Below, piece by piece: positions 1 to 11,800 of a DNA stretch of 64,000 nt. Location: assembly GCA_964035015.1 (NCBI GenBank), contig OZ035997.1, positions 26,734,788 to 26,798,787 on the forward strand. Reading direction: 5' to 3'. The notes beneath the pieces were generated by a model that was not told where the DNA came from, did no database searches, and was given only the letters and a program-made list of their open reading frames with translations. Positions within the stretch are counted from its first letter, which is position 1; each line of letters begins with the position of its first letter. Source of the DNA: Corallium rubrum. Its lineage: Eukaryota; Cnidaria; Anthozoa; Scleralcyonacea; Coralliidae. Made by a program: the position numbers and the translations under genes.

Positions 1-192
1 AAATGTCATGAAATGAAATAAAACAGGGTTGCCACCTTTTAAATTTGCTCTATCTAAAACACTGCCTAGTGCATGCCCACACACCACACAGTACAATTTT
101 TTTTGCTGCAAGTCTTCAAAAGTGGTAATTCTGCATGTATATGCTTTTATTTTTCCGCGTGTGTTGCAGTTATAAAGCGCATGTCAACTCTT

Positions 193-231
193 ATATTATT
201 ATTATTATTATTATTATTCTTCTTCTTCTTC

Positions 232-272
<41 letters not shown>
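193..272. repeat. TTA/TTC microsatellite
   Basis: TTA repeats with an internal block of TTC units, ending before TATGTCAACTC. The sequence TATGTCAACTCTT occurs on both sides (about 179 and 271), so the array sits between short direct repeats. Confidence 0.9.
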
Positions 273-273
<1 letters not shown>

Positions 274-724
274 GTCAACTCTTTCTGGTTATTGCTGTCA
301 CGACGTTTCCCTACGATTCTTCTATTTTATTTCTCCTACAAACTCACACATACGCAAACGTTTTAAAAGAGGTGTTGGCTTAGGGCAAATATTAGGGTCG
401 CGGTTGGAGTTGAGATTATGGGCAACCCCTAACTACAGTATATCTTTGTTTGACACCCCCTCCACCCACCTCTCTTTAGTACGACTATCGTTCAACTGTG
501 GGAACGTGTATTCACGGATCATATCGTCACCAGGCATTTCAACTTATGACTGTGCCAACATTATTCGTTCATTCGGTTAACGTCTGTCCTGACAGGCTGA
601 CATGATCTATTTATTTTATTGTGACTAACATAAACACACGGAGACAGGGCCAGAGCTAATCCATACTGTAATATTGCTTGAAAATAGTGAAGTTGTTAAC
701 CTCTGTTACCCGAGGCGGAGCTCT

Positions 725-952
725 TAAGCCCCAATCAAACGAGAACGCAAGTCATGGCAAATTGGCAGTCAGAATTTCTGTGGCGGTCGTTTGAACACCC
801 AAATTAACAAAATAAAGGTTTCATGAGTGTTTTAAACAAGTTTTAAATTTGTCACGGTACATGATATTTTCGGGAAACTATTCAGAGCGGCTGGCTGAGA
901 TAGCGTGACTGCCAACTTGCGTGACTTGCGTTCTCGTTTGATTAGGGCTTTA
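725..952. mobile_element. Hairpin MITE-like element
   Basis: Inverted arms of about 45 bp. The left arm begins TAAGCCCCAATCAAACG and the right arm ends CGTTTGATTAGGGCTTTA; both contain GAACGCAAGTCA or its complement and GGCAGTCA. No coding capacity. This fits a non-autonomous DNA transposon, family not assigned. Confidence 0.65.
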
Positions 953-1396
953 CGACTTACGCAATTATTGTGTTGTGCCTGTTTACCTCGCAATGGTTGC
1001 GTTCCCATACTGTATACGATGTCTGTCATTAGTTTACGGTATGTGGCAGTCGGCAGAATTGAACGTATATCCCACCACCCAAAAAAACCCAAAACCGTCT
1101 AAACTTGACGGCCCTGCATGGAGCAATTACATAAAATGATGACGTTTATGGATGGCGCAACGAACGTTTTGGGAAATTTTGGGCGCGGTGACAAGGTGAC
1201 TTTTGCGTTCTGGCTACTGATGTAATTTTATTCTTCAAGATCTTTAATCCACTTCTTATTCCGAGCCATTCTAACCCAGATACATTTACAATTTAGCCAA
1301 CAACACGGATAAAATTTTGTTTAGGATCATGTTCTCCGAATCATCTGACAATTTTATTATTTAGAATAAAATATTATTTATCGTTTCTTTCTCTAG

Positions 1397-1574
1397 TGGG
1401 TATGATTTTGGTTATATGCTAAAAGTTTTGAACAACACAAATCTCCCGGCAGAAGAATCAGAATTTTTTGAATTGTTAAAAATATTTTTCTCTCGGATCT
1501 ACGATGTCAAATACTTGATGAAAAGCTGTAAGAGTCTTAAAGGTGGACTACAGGAAGTGTCAGAGCTTCTAGAG
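1397..1574 (+). CDS. CNOT7: CNOT7/8 exon (third from end)
   Basis: The acceptor is TTTCTTTCTCTAG and the exon opens with the last base of a split codon followed by GGG. It carries GYDFGY, the catalytic Asp region, and LKGGLQEVSELLE, and ends in phase 0 at a GTGAGC donor. Confidence 0.94.
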
Positions 1575-4500
1575 GTGAGCAGCAGAATCGTAAATACGTC
1601 GGATGTATGTGGAATAAGAATCATTTCCGTTATATTGCGGTGTCCTGACAGGTTAGCTGTGGGCACGCACTAAGTTTCAGGCCGCTGTATTTCCTGCCTG
1701 TTAGTTCGTTCGTTTGTTCGTGTGGAATATACGTAGTAAGCGACGTTTCTGACGCGACGTTTTTAGCGGCAAACAGGGCGCCGCTTTTTAGCACTGTGTC
1801 TGGTTTATTGTAATATTTTGCCTGTTAGTTCATGCGGAATCAATGAAAGCGACGTTTTTTATGTCAAACAGGCCATCGCTCGTCAGCACTCTGTCTGGTT
1901 AGTTATCCATGCAGTCCAGCGATGGAAATTAAGTCATATTTTGTTCATGTATGATGGCTGACAGCCATGACCAGCTGGTGTCTTGAGCAATGTAGGGATA
2001 AATTTAGGAATGAGCATGGAAAAGACAGTGAGCATACAGTAGTGCAGGTTCTTCCTTTATTCGAGTCTTGAGATTATTGGCATGATAGCATTTGCAATTT
2101 TCCAGGTGCTTATATTGACCAGATTGTGCTTCAAAGATAACGTGAACACTGTACAGTTTCTGCAATGCCAGTACTTAAACTGATAGTACCGACAGTGGGG
2201 TAAAAAGTTATTGACGATGAAAACAGAACGTATTTTAAAGTTGAAAATTATATATATATTTTTCATCTAAACAGAAAGCGCAAAGGACAAACAGCGGAAG
2301 TGACGTAGATGTGACAACTTGCAATCACTGTCTATCTATTTCGATAATTACGTCACGCTTCATGAAAACGAGGCTCCCAGGCCAAGTTTCACAATTTTCA
2401 TAATTTCATAGTAATCCCGCCATATTTGTTCATGGAAGATGGCTAATAACGTCCAAACTATATATTGGTAGAAATACATCGTTTACGTATGTTGTTAGGC
2501 ATTTCATAAACTTTCATTTGATGTATACTGTAGTTTAAGTTTCCATGTTTTGTGTAACTTTTTAAAATGTCCAAAATGTTCGCACCATATATTGCTCGTC
2601 AAGTAATAATAATGGCATTCCCACAACTGTTATAGAATTTCGGATATTGTTTTTAAAATACATAACGTACAACTTTGAAACATATATCAAACAGAAGATA
2701 CTGTAAAGTGCTATTTGCGGTAGAACTTTCAAGTTTCTAGCTTAAGAGAAAGTATTTTAAAAGTGGGAAAACGTACTATTTATTATCTTGGTCTGAGTTG
2801 TGAACAAAACAAAACAAACTTAACAAATATCCATCAGACCAAGATAATAGTACGTTTTCCCATTTTTAAAATACTTCCCCTTAAGCTAGAAACTTGAAAG
2901 GTTTACCGCAAATAGCATTTTACAGTATCTTCTGTTTGATATATGTTACAAAGTTGTGCGTTATGTATTTTAAAATCAATATCTGAAATTCTACAACAGT
3001 TGTGAGAAGTCCATTATTATTACTTACGAGCAATATATGGTGGGAACATTTTGGACATTTTAAAAATTTACACACAACATAGAAACTTAAACTATACATC
3101 AAGTGAAAGCTTACGTATGAAATGCCTAACAACATACGTACACGATGTATTTCTACCATAAGTAATATTGGGCATTTCACTCGATTACATAGCATGTTCT
3201 AGGGATTTTTTGGTGAAGGAATATTCGAGTGTAGAATATATACATTTTAAGACCCAACCGGGACCAGTTGCGAAAAATGCAACTACACAGGCCTTCCGGC
3301 AGGAATTGAACCCACGACCTTGCGATTCTAGTGCAATGCTCTGACCACTGAGCCACGGAGGCCGTTGCCGAGAGCTTGATCGCGAGTTCTGTATATATTA
3401 AGGTGGTAATGCCAGGAGAGAATTCGGTTTATTAGAAGTAATATTGGGCATTTCACTCGATTACATAGCATGTTCTAGGGATTTATGGTGAAGGAAAATT
3501 CGAGTATAGAATATATACACTATAAGACCAAACTGGGACCAGTTGCGAAAAATGCAACTACACGGGCCTTCCGGCAGGAATTGAACCCACGACCTTGCGA
3601 TTCTAGTGCAATGCTCTGACCACTGAGCCACGGAGGCCGTTGCCGAGAGCTTGATCGCGAGTTCTGTATATATTAAGGTGGTAATGTTCTACCATATATT
3701 AGTTTGGACGTTATTTGCCATCTTCTTCCATGAACAAATATGGCGGGATTACTATGATAATGAAAATTGTGAAACTTTGCCTTGGACACAAGCCTTGTCT
3801 TCATGAAGCGTGACGTAATTATCGAAAAGGTCTATTGCAGTAAAGAATTCGAGATTGAAAATTCTTCGCTACTGAATGTCTCTGCTGTACTAATACTATA
3901 TATATGCTAGTACTAATTACTATATATTGCCTTGTTGACCAGGGCAATATCTATATACAACCTTGAATTTTTAATTATCGGTTCTCTTGGGATGTATCGT
4001 AGATACAGCTCTAGAAAGAACAAAGAAAACCGACTCAACTATTAAATAATTACATTTATTTCACTTCTATTTTTCGCCCTTTGTACTTTCTTGCGTTTGC
4101 TGCTTTTTGGACAAAGAACAACGAGAACGATATTTGTTTTTTTAAGATAAGTATTAATAAATAAACAGATAAATAAATAAATAGACATGCATTATAGTAA
4201 ACAAAAACACATAGTAAATAAAGACACAGATTACACTAATGATTTAACATCAGGGTTTCTTTCAGAATATTTAACAGGGGGGCAAAACAGGCAACACGTA
4301 CTATGTGGGGGGGGGGGGGGGCAGGTCTCTATAATCTTGATTCCTACTGTTTTGAAATCAGGGTTTCAAATTTACAAGAGGAGGCAAATATTTTTCAAGG
4401 GAGGGGGGGGGGGGCAAAAGCCCCTTAAAAGAAACCCTGATTAACATATAATTTGTCATATACGTTACTCTCATTGTAATAAATATATAGAGGATATTAC

Positions 4501-5858
4501 ACGGCGGCGCGAAGATATAAATTTTATCTTCGAGTGGGGAAAACAATATTTTACGAATGAGCGTAGCGAATGAGTAAAATATTGTTTTTGCCACGAGAAG
4601 ATAAAATTCATACCTTCGAGCCACCGTGTAATGTTCTTTTTATTATATAGATTCAATGCAAAAAGCGGTAAAATTCTAAATGACGTCATCGATATATTCA
4701 CTAGTGAGAATATGGAAAATACGACACTGTATATTTCCTAGTAAAACACTCGCATCTATATAATAAACGCACATATAGATCACTTTCATAATGACGATTA
4801 ATTTGCATATACTTTTATGTACATCTTAGACCCCATTCACACGATACCGATACAATTTGAAAACGGAACAAAATCATGCCGTTTGGGCCTTGCGCTTACA
4901 CGATACCGGCACAAAATAACATGAAATGTTATATGCTGTATTTGCATACCGGCATGATTTTGTTCCGTTTTCAAATTGTACCGGCATCGTGTAAACGGGG
5001 TCTTAATAAACCTTTCTGGCCTCGTTTGTGTGTCTGCTATTCAAAAGAATCTTTGCTTCATAACGACGCCAGAAAGGCTAATTTAAATGCAGATATTAAT
5101 TTTAAATATTTAAAGTAGTGTGCAATTATGAAAGTGGTGTGCATTATGAGAGTGGTCTATAGTGAAAATAAACAGACGTTTGGTGGACGTTCGTCAAGCT
5201 CAATTACTCAGAAGATTTTTGGCTTCGAACCCTGTCTGGGGTCTCAGAAATCGTTTCTGAGTAATTGAGCTTGACGAACGTCCACCGAACGTCTGTTACA
5301 TTACACATGCAGGCTCGCAAACGTACCACATGCACTACATGTATACGTACAACTTATCATGCCAGTGAAAATAAAGCCACAAATAAATATATAAATAAAC
5401 AAGGTCGTCAATAGCATTTTGTCGGTCCTAATCAGTGGTCCTAATGCATAGAGTTTCAGGGTTGAGACTGAATCATTTCAGCAAAATTAATTTGTTTGTA
5501 GTAATAGAGCGCGAAGTGAAACTCTGTGCTCTGATAAAACACCCCGACTTATAATAGTTTTCTTTCTTAGCTTGAAAGAATTGGTCCACAGCACCAAGCA
5601 GGAAGTGACAGCATGTTGACTGGAGCTTCTTTCTTTAAGATGAGAGAGGTAAGGAAAAGATCAATATAGAGTTTGAGTTTTGAAAGTCACCTGTTGCTAA
5701 AATTAATATTGTATATTTTTACTTTGTAGATGTTTTTTGAAGACAATATAGATGACGCGAAATACTGTGGTCACCTGTACGGTCTTGGTACGTCGTACGC
5801 TAACAATGGCGGACAGGCGTACAGTGGCCCTAGTCTACAAGTAACATCAACCGCGTAG
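1397..5858 (+). CDS. CNOT7: CNOT7/CNOT8 (CAF1) deadenylase, last three coding exons (partial, 5' exons outside window)
   Basis: Joining 1397-1574, 5571-5648 and 5730-5858 gives 127 C-terminal residues ending at a TAG. The joints have acceptor AG and donors GTGAGC and GTAAGG, and the phases agree. The product aligns along its length with the CAF1 family (CNOT7/CNOT8, about 285 residues): GYDFGY, IYDVKYLMKSC, LKGGLQEV, RIGPQHQAGSDS and DDAKYCGHLYGLG are near-identical. Family knowledge: this is the DEDD-type 3'-5' poly(A) exonuclease of the cytoplasmic CCR4-NOT complex. The visible exons supply the third and fourth acidic metal ligands (Asp in GYDFGY, Asp in HQAGSD) and the motif-III His, so the site looks intact. 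The N-terminal DxE motif lies before the window. The first intron seen is 4 kb and full of repeats; the second is 81 bp. A single invertebrate gene may be pro-orthologous to both CNOT7 and CNOT8, so the symbol is approximate. Confidence 0.95.
1690..1905. repeat. Diverged direct repeat
   Basis: Two roughly 110-bp units share CCTGTTAGTTC, AGCGACGTTT, CAAACAGG, GCACT and TGTCTGGTT in the same order. It sits in the CNOT7/8 intron. Confidence 0.55.
2338..3830. mobile_element. Foldback element with arms of several hundred bp, interrupted by a SINE dimer
   Basis: The left arm (about 2338-2800) and right arm (about 2810-3160 continuing at 3687-3830) are inverted copies. CGATAATTACGTCACGC, TATTTGTTCATGGAAGATGG, AACTTTCATTTGATGTATAC and AGATACTGTAAAGTG all recur in reverse complement. 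The right arm is split by the insertion at 3161-3686. A more diverged single arm of the same family lies near 38690-39000 (TTTCATTTGATGTATAGTTCGAG). There is no coding frame. Confidence 0.8.
3161..3686 (-). mobile_element. tRNA-derived SINE inserted as a two-unit tandem dimer
   Basis: Two 250-276-bp units (3161-3436 and 3437-3686) lie head to tail. Each carries, on the minus strand, a tRNA-like segment (3291-3365 and about 3566-3640) with an A-box-like GTGGCTCAGTGGTCAGAGC, a B-box-like GGGTTCAATTCC and a near-complementary acceptor stem. The dimer is flanked by an exact 10-bp target-site duplication, TTCTACCATA, at 3151-3160 and 3687-3696. So it moved as one insertion into the right arm of the older foldback element. 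Confidence 0.85.
4249..4441. mobile_element. MITE with G-tract interior
   Basis: The terminal inverted repeats are ATCAGGGTTTCTTT and AAAAGAAACCCTGAT, flanked by TAAC on both sides. The interior holds two G runs (about 4305-4321 and 4402-4414). Confidence 0.7.
4484..4650. mobile_element. Hairpin MITE-like element
   Basis: Inverted arms: TATATAGAGGATATTACACGG against CCGTGTAATG...TTATATA, and GATATAAATTTTATCTTCG against GAAGATAAAATTCATACC. The centre is itself palindromic (AATATTTTACGAATGAGC / GCGAATGAGTAAAATATT). Confidence 0.7.
4829..5002. mobile_element. MITE, TTA target-site duplication, GACCCCATTCACACGAT family
   Basis: The ends are GACCCCATTCACACGATACC and GGCATCGTGTAAACGGGGTC. TTA duplications at 4826-4828 and 5003-5005 match the 3-bp TWA targets typical of PIF/Harbinger-like elements. 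Related elements with similar ends occur at 22684, 41050 and 56543. No transposase is present. Confidence 0.8.
5171..5297. mobile_element. Short hairpin MITE
   Basis: Nearly perfect inverted repeats of about 50 bp (AACAGACGTTTGGTGGACG and CGTCCACCGAACGTCTGTT) surround a short unpaired centre. A transcript would fold into one long stem. Confidence 0.75.
5571..5648 (+). CDS. CNOT7: CNOT7/8 exon (penultimate)
   Basis: A 26-codon exon in phase 0 at both ends, between acceptor TTCTTAG and donor GTAAGG. It encodes LERIGPQHQAGSDSML and FFKMRE, which includes the His and final Asp of the DEDD-h active site. Confidence 0.95.
5730..5858 (+). CDS. CNOT7: CNOT7/8 last coding exon
   Basis: Acceptor ACTTTGTAG is followed by MFFEDNIDDAKYCGHLYGLG and then a lineage-specific tail rich in Gly, Ser and Thr, ending at TAG. 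The tail is short, as is usual for the variable C-terminus of this family. Confidence 0.95.
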   Translation: MFFEDNIDDAKYCGHLYGLGTSYANNGGQAYSGPSLQVTSTA

Positions 5859-5914
5859 CACCCACAGTCGTAATGAGATATTTTCATTAGTTTTTAACTT
5901 TTATATCTTTGCTA

Positions 5915-5920
5915 AATAAA
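5915..5920 (+). terminator. Polyadenylation signal AATAAA of the CNOT7/8 gene
   Basis: A canonical AATAAA lies 56 bases after the stop codon, giving a short 3'UTR. No other gene on this strand lies between. Confidence 0.7.
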
Positions 5921-6704
5921 CATGGCATACACACTTACAACCGAGAGGGACAATTTTAGTTTGGAAGAAAAATGCTTCTTGTATTATTAATTTATATTAT
6001 TACACTATATCTCGATTCTTTTTGAGCAGTATCAAGTATCGTAGTTTTTTCCTTGCATGCATATAGTAAATAAGTGAGATACGAGGAAAGAATAAGTGAG
6101 ATACGAGAAAAGAAAGGGATATTTTTATTTGTTAGAATTTTAGCTAGACTGTTTCCAGGTTGATTTCACATGACATCACACTATATGCCAATCGAAAAAA
6201 ACTAATACTATCATGTCTATAGTTTATACACTGTTGACTGCATTGCGCCGAAGTAATTTCCTTTTCGTAAACGGTCTTTGCCATCCCGCTTTTTCCGTTT
6301 CCCAGGTTTACCCTCAGCCCGCTGAAAAAATCCTGTGTCACCTACATTGTAACCTCGACAAAACCCGTAACTCAGTCTCTAGTCAGAAATATGGTTTACC
6401 GGCTAGCTATAAGTTACCGTGTTTCCTCGAATAAGTGCTCACTCTCTAGTATAATAAGTCCCCCTCGAAAAAGCGCCTACACCCTGCCCCATGCAGGGAA
6501 ATTCGATTTGACCGCGGCACAATTTAATTTTTCTTCTATTCTGAACAGGCAACAGCCTTCCGGACAGGTGTCCCAGTTAATTTGGACCCCCGGTCCAAAT
6601 CTACTAGGAGATTTGGACCGGGGGGGTCCAAATCTACTGGGGGGTCCAAATCCTCTGTGACACCGGCCCAGCAGCCTGTAACAGGACCAGATGCCCCCCA
6701 TTTA

Positions 6705-7455
6705 CTGAATGCCCCCACCCTCAGGATCAGATGCCCCCCTTGTGAAATCCTTCAAAATACTTAGTAAAACATCTTAAACCAAGTTCGAAATGTATTGAAA
6801 CTTGTTTTGAAACTAACAATAAAACTTTTAGATGATTAAATGAGTTCTCAAGCATCCCATAGACGTTAAAATATCCCCCAAAGCGGCCATTGAAATGTTA
6901 ATCACAGTCGGTAATGAGTTTTAAACAGTGCTTCGGAGAAAAACCCGGCCGAAATTAGTGCCTTTTCAGTGCATGCATGGTCAAATGCAACGCTTCGAAA
7001 CATCAGCTCCGCAACGATGTTATAATACTAAAAAACGAAACTTGAACATCTATTTAAAATAATTCGGTATGACCATGACCACACAACAAAAAAGTTGTAA
7101 TGCACTTCCGCGTGCTGGCTTTGACTTTCCCTTTCTTTATTTTGACACCGTAACTGTCGAAAAACGTGGAATAGTCTGATACTATGAGAATTCCGTCATG
7201 GACATGCGTTTTTCTCGTAAGCGCTGTTTCCAAAATAGAAAAACAACTATTAATCATTACCGACTGTGATTAACATTTCAATGGCGCTTTGGCGGACATT
7301 TTAACTTTATCGGATGTTTGCGAACTTATTTAAAAGTTTTATTTTTAGTTTCGAAACAAGTTTCGATACTTTTTGAACATGGTTTAAGATGTCTTTCTTT
7401 CAGAAAGGGGCATCTGATCCTGAAGGGGGGGGGGGAGGGGGGGGGAGGAGGCATC
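6705..7455. mobile_element. Foldback element with C/G-tract ends
   Basis: Long inverted arms. Left: CAGGATCAGATGCCCC, then AAACATCTTAAACCAAGTTC, AACAATAAAACTTTTAG and CATTGAAATGTTAATCACAG. The right arm has these in reverse order and complement, ending GGGGCATCTGATCCTG next to a long G run. Confidence 0.75.
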
Positions 7456-7610
7456 TGGCATCTGGCCATCCGCTCCTGATTAGGTTGAATACAACCATGC
7501 AGGATGACTCCTCAAAATGAAGGCTTTCTAGCGCGGGAACAGTAACCATGAGTGGTTTTCCGAACAGTCCTACCACTCTACCTACCTATTCATTTATCAT
7601 GCCGCATTTA

Positions 7611-7947
7611 GGCCAATTAGAAAAAATATTTGTGTTTTTCATCACTTTTTTGAAAAAATTGGGGCGGGCGGTCGGGTTTTTTTTAATTTTACTTTTATTA
7701 GTAGCGTATTTTCTTACAGAAAACGGGTTAAAAATTGAGAAGGCCACTGTACTTTGCTCACGCGCGACGGTACAAACAAAAGCAAAAACATGATTTACCC
7801 CTCTTTTCTAACAACAATTGCGCATTACGGCGCCAATTTTTTGGTTTCTAACAGATAACTGACGATCAAAAAAAAAAAGAAAATCGGGGCGGACGAATTT
7901 TTGGTGACTGGCGGCGATGAAAAACAGAAAGATTTTTTTAATTGGCC
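7611..7947. mobile_element. Inverted-repeat element
   Basis: GGCCAATTAGAAAAAATATT with CATCACTTTTTTG and GGGGCGG on the left is mirrored by GGGGCGGACG...GATGAAAAACAG...TTTTTTTAATTGGCC on the right. No coding frame. Confidence 0.55.
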
Positions 7948-8637
7948 GTATAATAAGAATGATACTATTCGGTCGTTTGAATTCCGCAACTGATCTTAAC
8001 ATCGAACGACATCGAGCAAATAAATAAAAGCCTTTGCCGCCAGAAAAAGTATAGCTATCTATTTTGGTTGTATTTATTTTATTTTGTGAAACTAATAAAA
8101 ATCAGTTTTGATGTTGAATTTTATAAAAAGAAACGAACGACTACATGGCCCCAAAGGCCAAAACAACCATATTAAAGTATTAGCTGAATATACTATGTAG
8201 TCGGGATAAATTAAGGAGACCGTCGGACTTTTCCAACTGCAGCAGCAACCAAAATTTCGATCTTTTCAGAACACCGTTTTCAACTAACAGCTGGAAAAAT
8301 AGTTAGGATTCCGAATCTCGAATCGACCCGAATTTTGGAATCGTATGGGTATTAAACGATATAGGCAGGCCTGATACCTCAGCTTTGAATTTATTCACAC
8401 ACAACACACCACAACCGACACCTTCAGATGTGCCGCGCTCTCAACTCTCATGGGAGTAAAAGTATGCAATGCTTTTAAATAGGCATACCCAATGGTATTA
8501 ATCATCACCACTAAAAAGAGTATAAATAATCAAAATCCAAAAACAAGAGAATATTCAAGAAAAAGTTCCGTTCCCAAGCAAGACGTTGGAAATCATACAC
8601 CCGTTGGTTACCTGACACTTCCACTTGCTTTACACAG

Positions 8638-8853
8638 CAGAGGCAACAGCCAACCAGAGACAAGGCACGACATTCGCGCGGCAACGACAGCCTCAGCCCT
8701 GCGGAAATATTAAAGACAGTTTTACAGCACGTGTCGCAAGCAGAGCTGTTGGCTAACTTCTTTCTCTATAGCGAAGAAATGGATGCTCAACAGGTTCTAC
8801 AGCAACAGATTCAAAGACGACTTAGTATAACGTCGTACGAGAAGATTGAAGAG
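8638..8853 (+). CDS. Unrecognised gene, first visible exon
   Basis: Open frame ending SITSYEKIEE at a GTAAGA donor. The 5' boundary is provisional; the in-frame ATG at 8779 is the most conservative start. Amphipathic Leu/Gln-rich segments make coding likely. Confidence 0.45.
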
Positions 8854-11800
8854 GTAAGAACAAATTGTGTTTTAATCGTGCGAACTGGTGTATTTTGCTT
8901 GCATTCAGACACCGATACCGAAGTATTCAATGCTTATCGTGTTATGTTTCGTCGCCTGTTACGAGTAATTCTGCTATGTTTTCTAGTTTCTAAAACCTAG
9001 CTTACCTAGTTACTGCAATGCTAATACGATTTAGATAGAAACGCTAGTTTACCAAATAACACCTACGCTTTCGAGCACATGTTTACCTTTCTTTAAGCTG
9101 TATTAAATTGTGGGTCAAAAGGTTCAAAGGCAGACTGTTACATCTAATAAGAAGCCATTTGTTGAAATGTTGACACGTGCAAACAAACTCTTTGTAAACT
9201 CCGTGCTGTAACTCGTTGAAATCTGAGTGGCATACTACAGTAGTATTCTTTTAAGAATGATAATAATGAAGAAACGTTTGTTTCCCAATACGCACGTTTG
9301 AAAGTTTTGTGTGAAAGCTCAGATATTTGTTTGAAACGTGAGAGCGTAATAAAACCTCTTTGACTTTACAAGCTGAAGCTCATCTTACACTATTAAAAGA
9401 GCAATGTCAAATTGTTATTGCAACTGAAAAGCGCTTGGTTTTTAATTTAATACACCTTCGACTGCTAAGTAGCGATGTTCTTTTCCAAAATTTTTACTCC
9501 GCCCTTTTTTCTTTACAAGTTTAATATTAGTTAATAGACAAAAATGCGAATTCCAACATTCTTTCCTTTGCAAGTGGGCAGTTTTTAATTTCATAAATAT
9601 AATTTATAGTGCTGTTTCGTCTTGTAAATTGTAGCGAAATCGTTTTCATCATCGCTTTCATGCTTGGCTTGCTGAGTTAATGTCACATCAGACGAGTAAA
9701 ACAACTTGCATGTCGCTACAGGACAACAACAAAAATAATCAAAGGGTTAATATAAACTTGGAAAAGAAATGGTATTTTAATTTGTTCCAGACACGTTTGT
9801 AAGCTTTTAAAATGTTGTCGTCGAAAACCGCTTTGTTAAAAGACGATTAGCTTTATTGTAAAAATCCTGGATTAGTGAAAAATTTAGAAGTATATTTGCT
9901 CTTTGAGCTTACTTGAGTTTTGTTAGCTCTGAGTTATATGAGTATAGACGAGTAATAACAGCTTGTACAGCATTGGGGGTAGTGAACCAAAAAAATGCAA
10001 TACATGTATTTGGAAAATTAGAAATGTGTTTGGAAAACACCAACAAATTACCTCCTGAACCAATATGAAAAAGCTACTACAAGCTATAGTGCATGAGTCA
10101 GTGTTAAGCGGGGGGAGGCCATGCAACAGGTGGGGGATTTGAATTTTTTAAAATGAAGTGTTCAAAAGTGCAACCCTGGAGCAGAGAATTATGCCTAGGA
10201 AGATTTGAAATTTGCCTTTAGAATAGTTAAATGCCCCCACCCCAGGGTCACAATTCAAGAGCAAATGCTGCAGGGTAGGGATACAGACATTTACCAAATC
10301 CCCCACCTTTGCCCAGCCTCCTCACCCTTGGGTTTGACACTGACTCATTGTTGGATGGGCTATATATGTTGCACTAAAGATAAGATCAGAGTTGCATGAG
10401 ATATTTGTTGTTTACTGGTTGGGAGGTCTAGGCCAAGGGTTGATTGGGTCATTCCAGAAAACATCCACACCTCCCCCATGGAGGAAATGTGAAGTTGACC
10501 CCTCCCCCCTTTGGATGTCCTAGTACATTTTATTATTATCGGAAGTAGATTTGCCTCTCCCTGGATGGCACAAATTTCCTCGGGGGGGGGGGGGGGGGGT
10601 ATGGATCTTTTCCGGAATGACCCATTATGATATTTTCCATGTATGAACCAACCCAAAATGGCAGGCCTGATGGCAGGCCTACTCAGTTTAACTACTCGTC
10701 GAGTCGTCGTGTAGTTAACTTCTCAAACACTTGTCCTGATTGGTTAGAATTAAGCTCTAACTACAGTTATTTTTCACATGCCTCAGTTTCCTTTGTTCTT
10801 TTAGGGGAATATATTCAGTAGCTCCTGGCAAGACAATAGATTAATATTTCCTCTAATATTCCCCTCTGAGGCTCGGTGAGTAAATCACATATCCCCTCGT
10901 GGCCTCAAAATAACCTATACTTACAGTTGGTTTCAGGTTGGTTTTGATGAAATGTTTAAAGTTTGTTTCAAGGTTCATAAGTTCGTATTGAACTATTGCA
11001 TTTGATTGACTATTAGCAACTAAGCAGCCAATCAAATACAAAGTTTAAATGAACGTGAAAACTTCAGAATGAACTTCTAAACATTTCCATCAAAAGCAAC
11101 ATGAAACTGACTGTAACTGTAGTTCGAGATTAATTCTAACCAATCAGGACAAGTGTTTCCAACTTATCTACTTTTTATACAACCAGTCATTAACCAGGGG
11201 CCCATGGTTGAAAAGGGCCATTTTCAATAAAACAGCAAAACAATACATAGAGTTGTGCCCGATTAATCGACTCTTTTTTGGCAATCGATTAATCATTAAC
11301 AACAATCGAATCATCGATAAAATGAGTTTTTGTTAAAAAGTTGTGGAAATATGAGATGGCATTGTGACATTCACCCTGTTAAAAACAGCTATATTGTGTA
11401 TCAAATGTCAAACGTGACTTGTTTTGATTCTTATCTCCAAGGAAGTAGTAAAAAGCTTAAAAGCACCCCTTATTTGAAGGGACAAACAATGGCCACACGT
11501 GTTGATTTTTTAATATTAAATAATATTGTCAAAGGTTAAATAATTAATGAATATGGACCAATGGGCACAGCTCTAAGAATACATTATCTGAAGTCTGAAC
11601 TGTTGAACAATAAATAATCAACAATTAAAGTTTTAGTATTGGTCATTACATTACACAATTGCGTCCCTAATGGTTTTGTGTCATGGTGGTTCTTGTACAA
11701 CTTCATTAGTCATCCTTGGCTCTATATTTTCAATTCACAAATATTTTTTTGGCCAGGGGCACAAAATTTTTTCCAGTGGGCCTGCAAAATGATAAATTAC

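Larger units (their letters stand above)
1..1396. other. Intron sequence of the CNOT7/8 gene (5' part)
   Basis: No exon of the CAF1 family could be found here, so the preceding coding exon must lie before the window. The stretch holds a TTA/TTC microsatellite and one hairpin element, both listed separately. The open frames over the TTA array are low-complexity Leu/Ile/Phe runs and not genes. Confidence 0.7.
1575..5570. other. Repeat-filled intron of CNOT7/8
   Basis: Almost all of this 4-kb intron is accounted for by the elements listed between 1690 and 5297. The remaining spacers are AT-rich and show no exon, RNA gene or conserved motif that I can support. Confidence 0.7.
5921..8637. other. 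Intergenic region with foldback elements
   Basis: No supported gene. It contains the foldback at 6705-7455 and the inverted repeat at 7611-7947. Between 6540 and 6660 the words GGTCCAAATCT and TTTGGACCGGGGG alternate in a small palindromic cluster. The open frames here are short and lack coding character. Confidence 0.6.
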
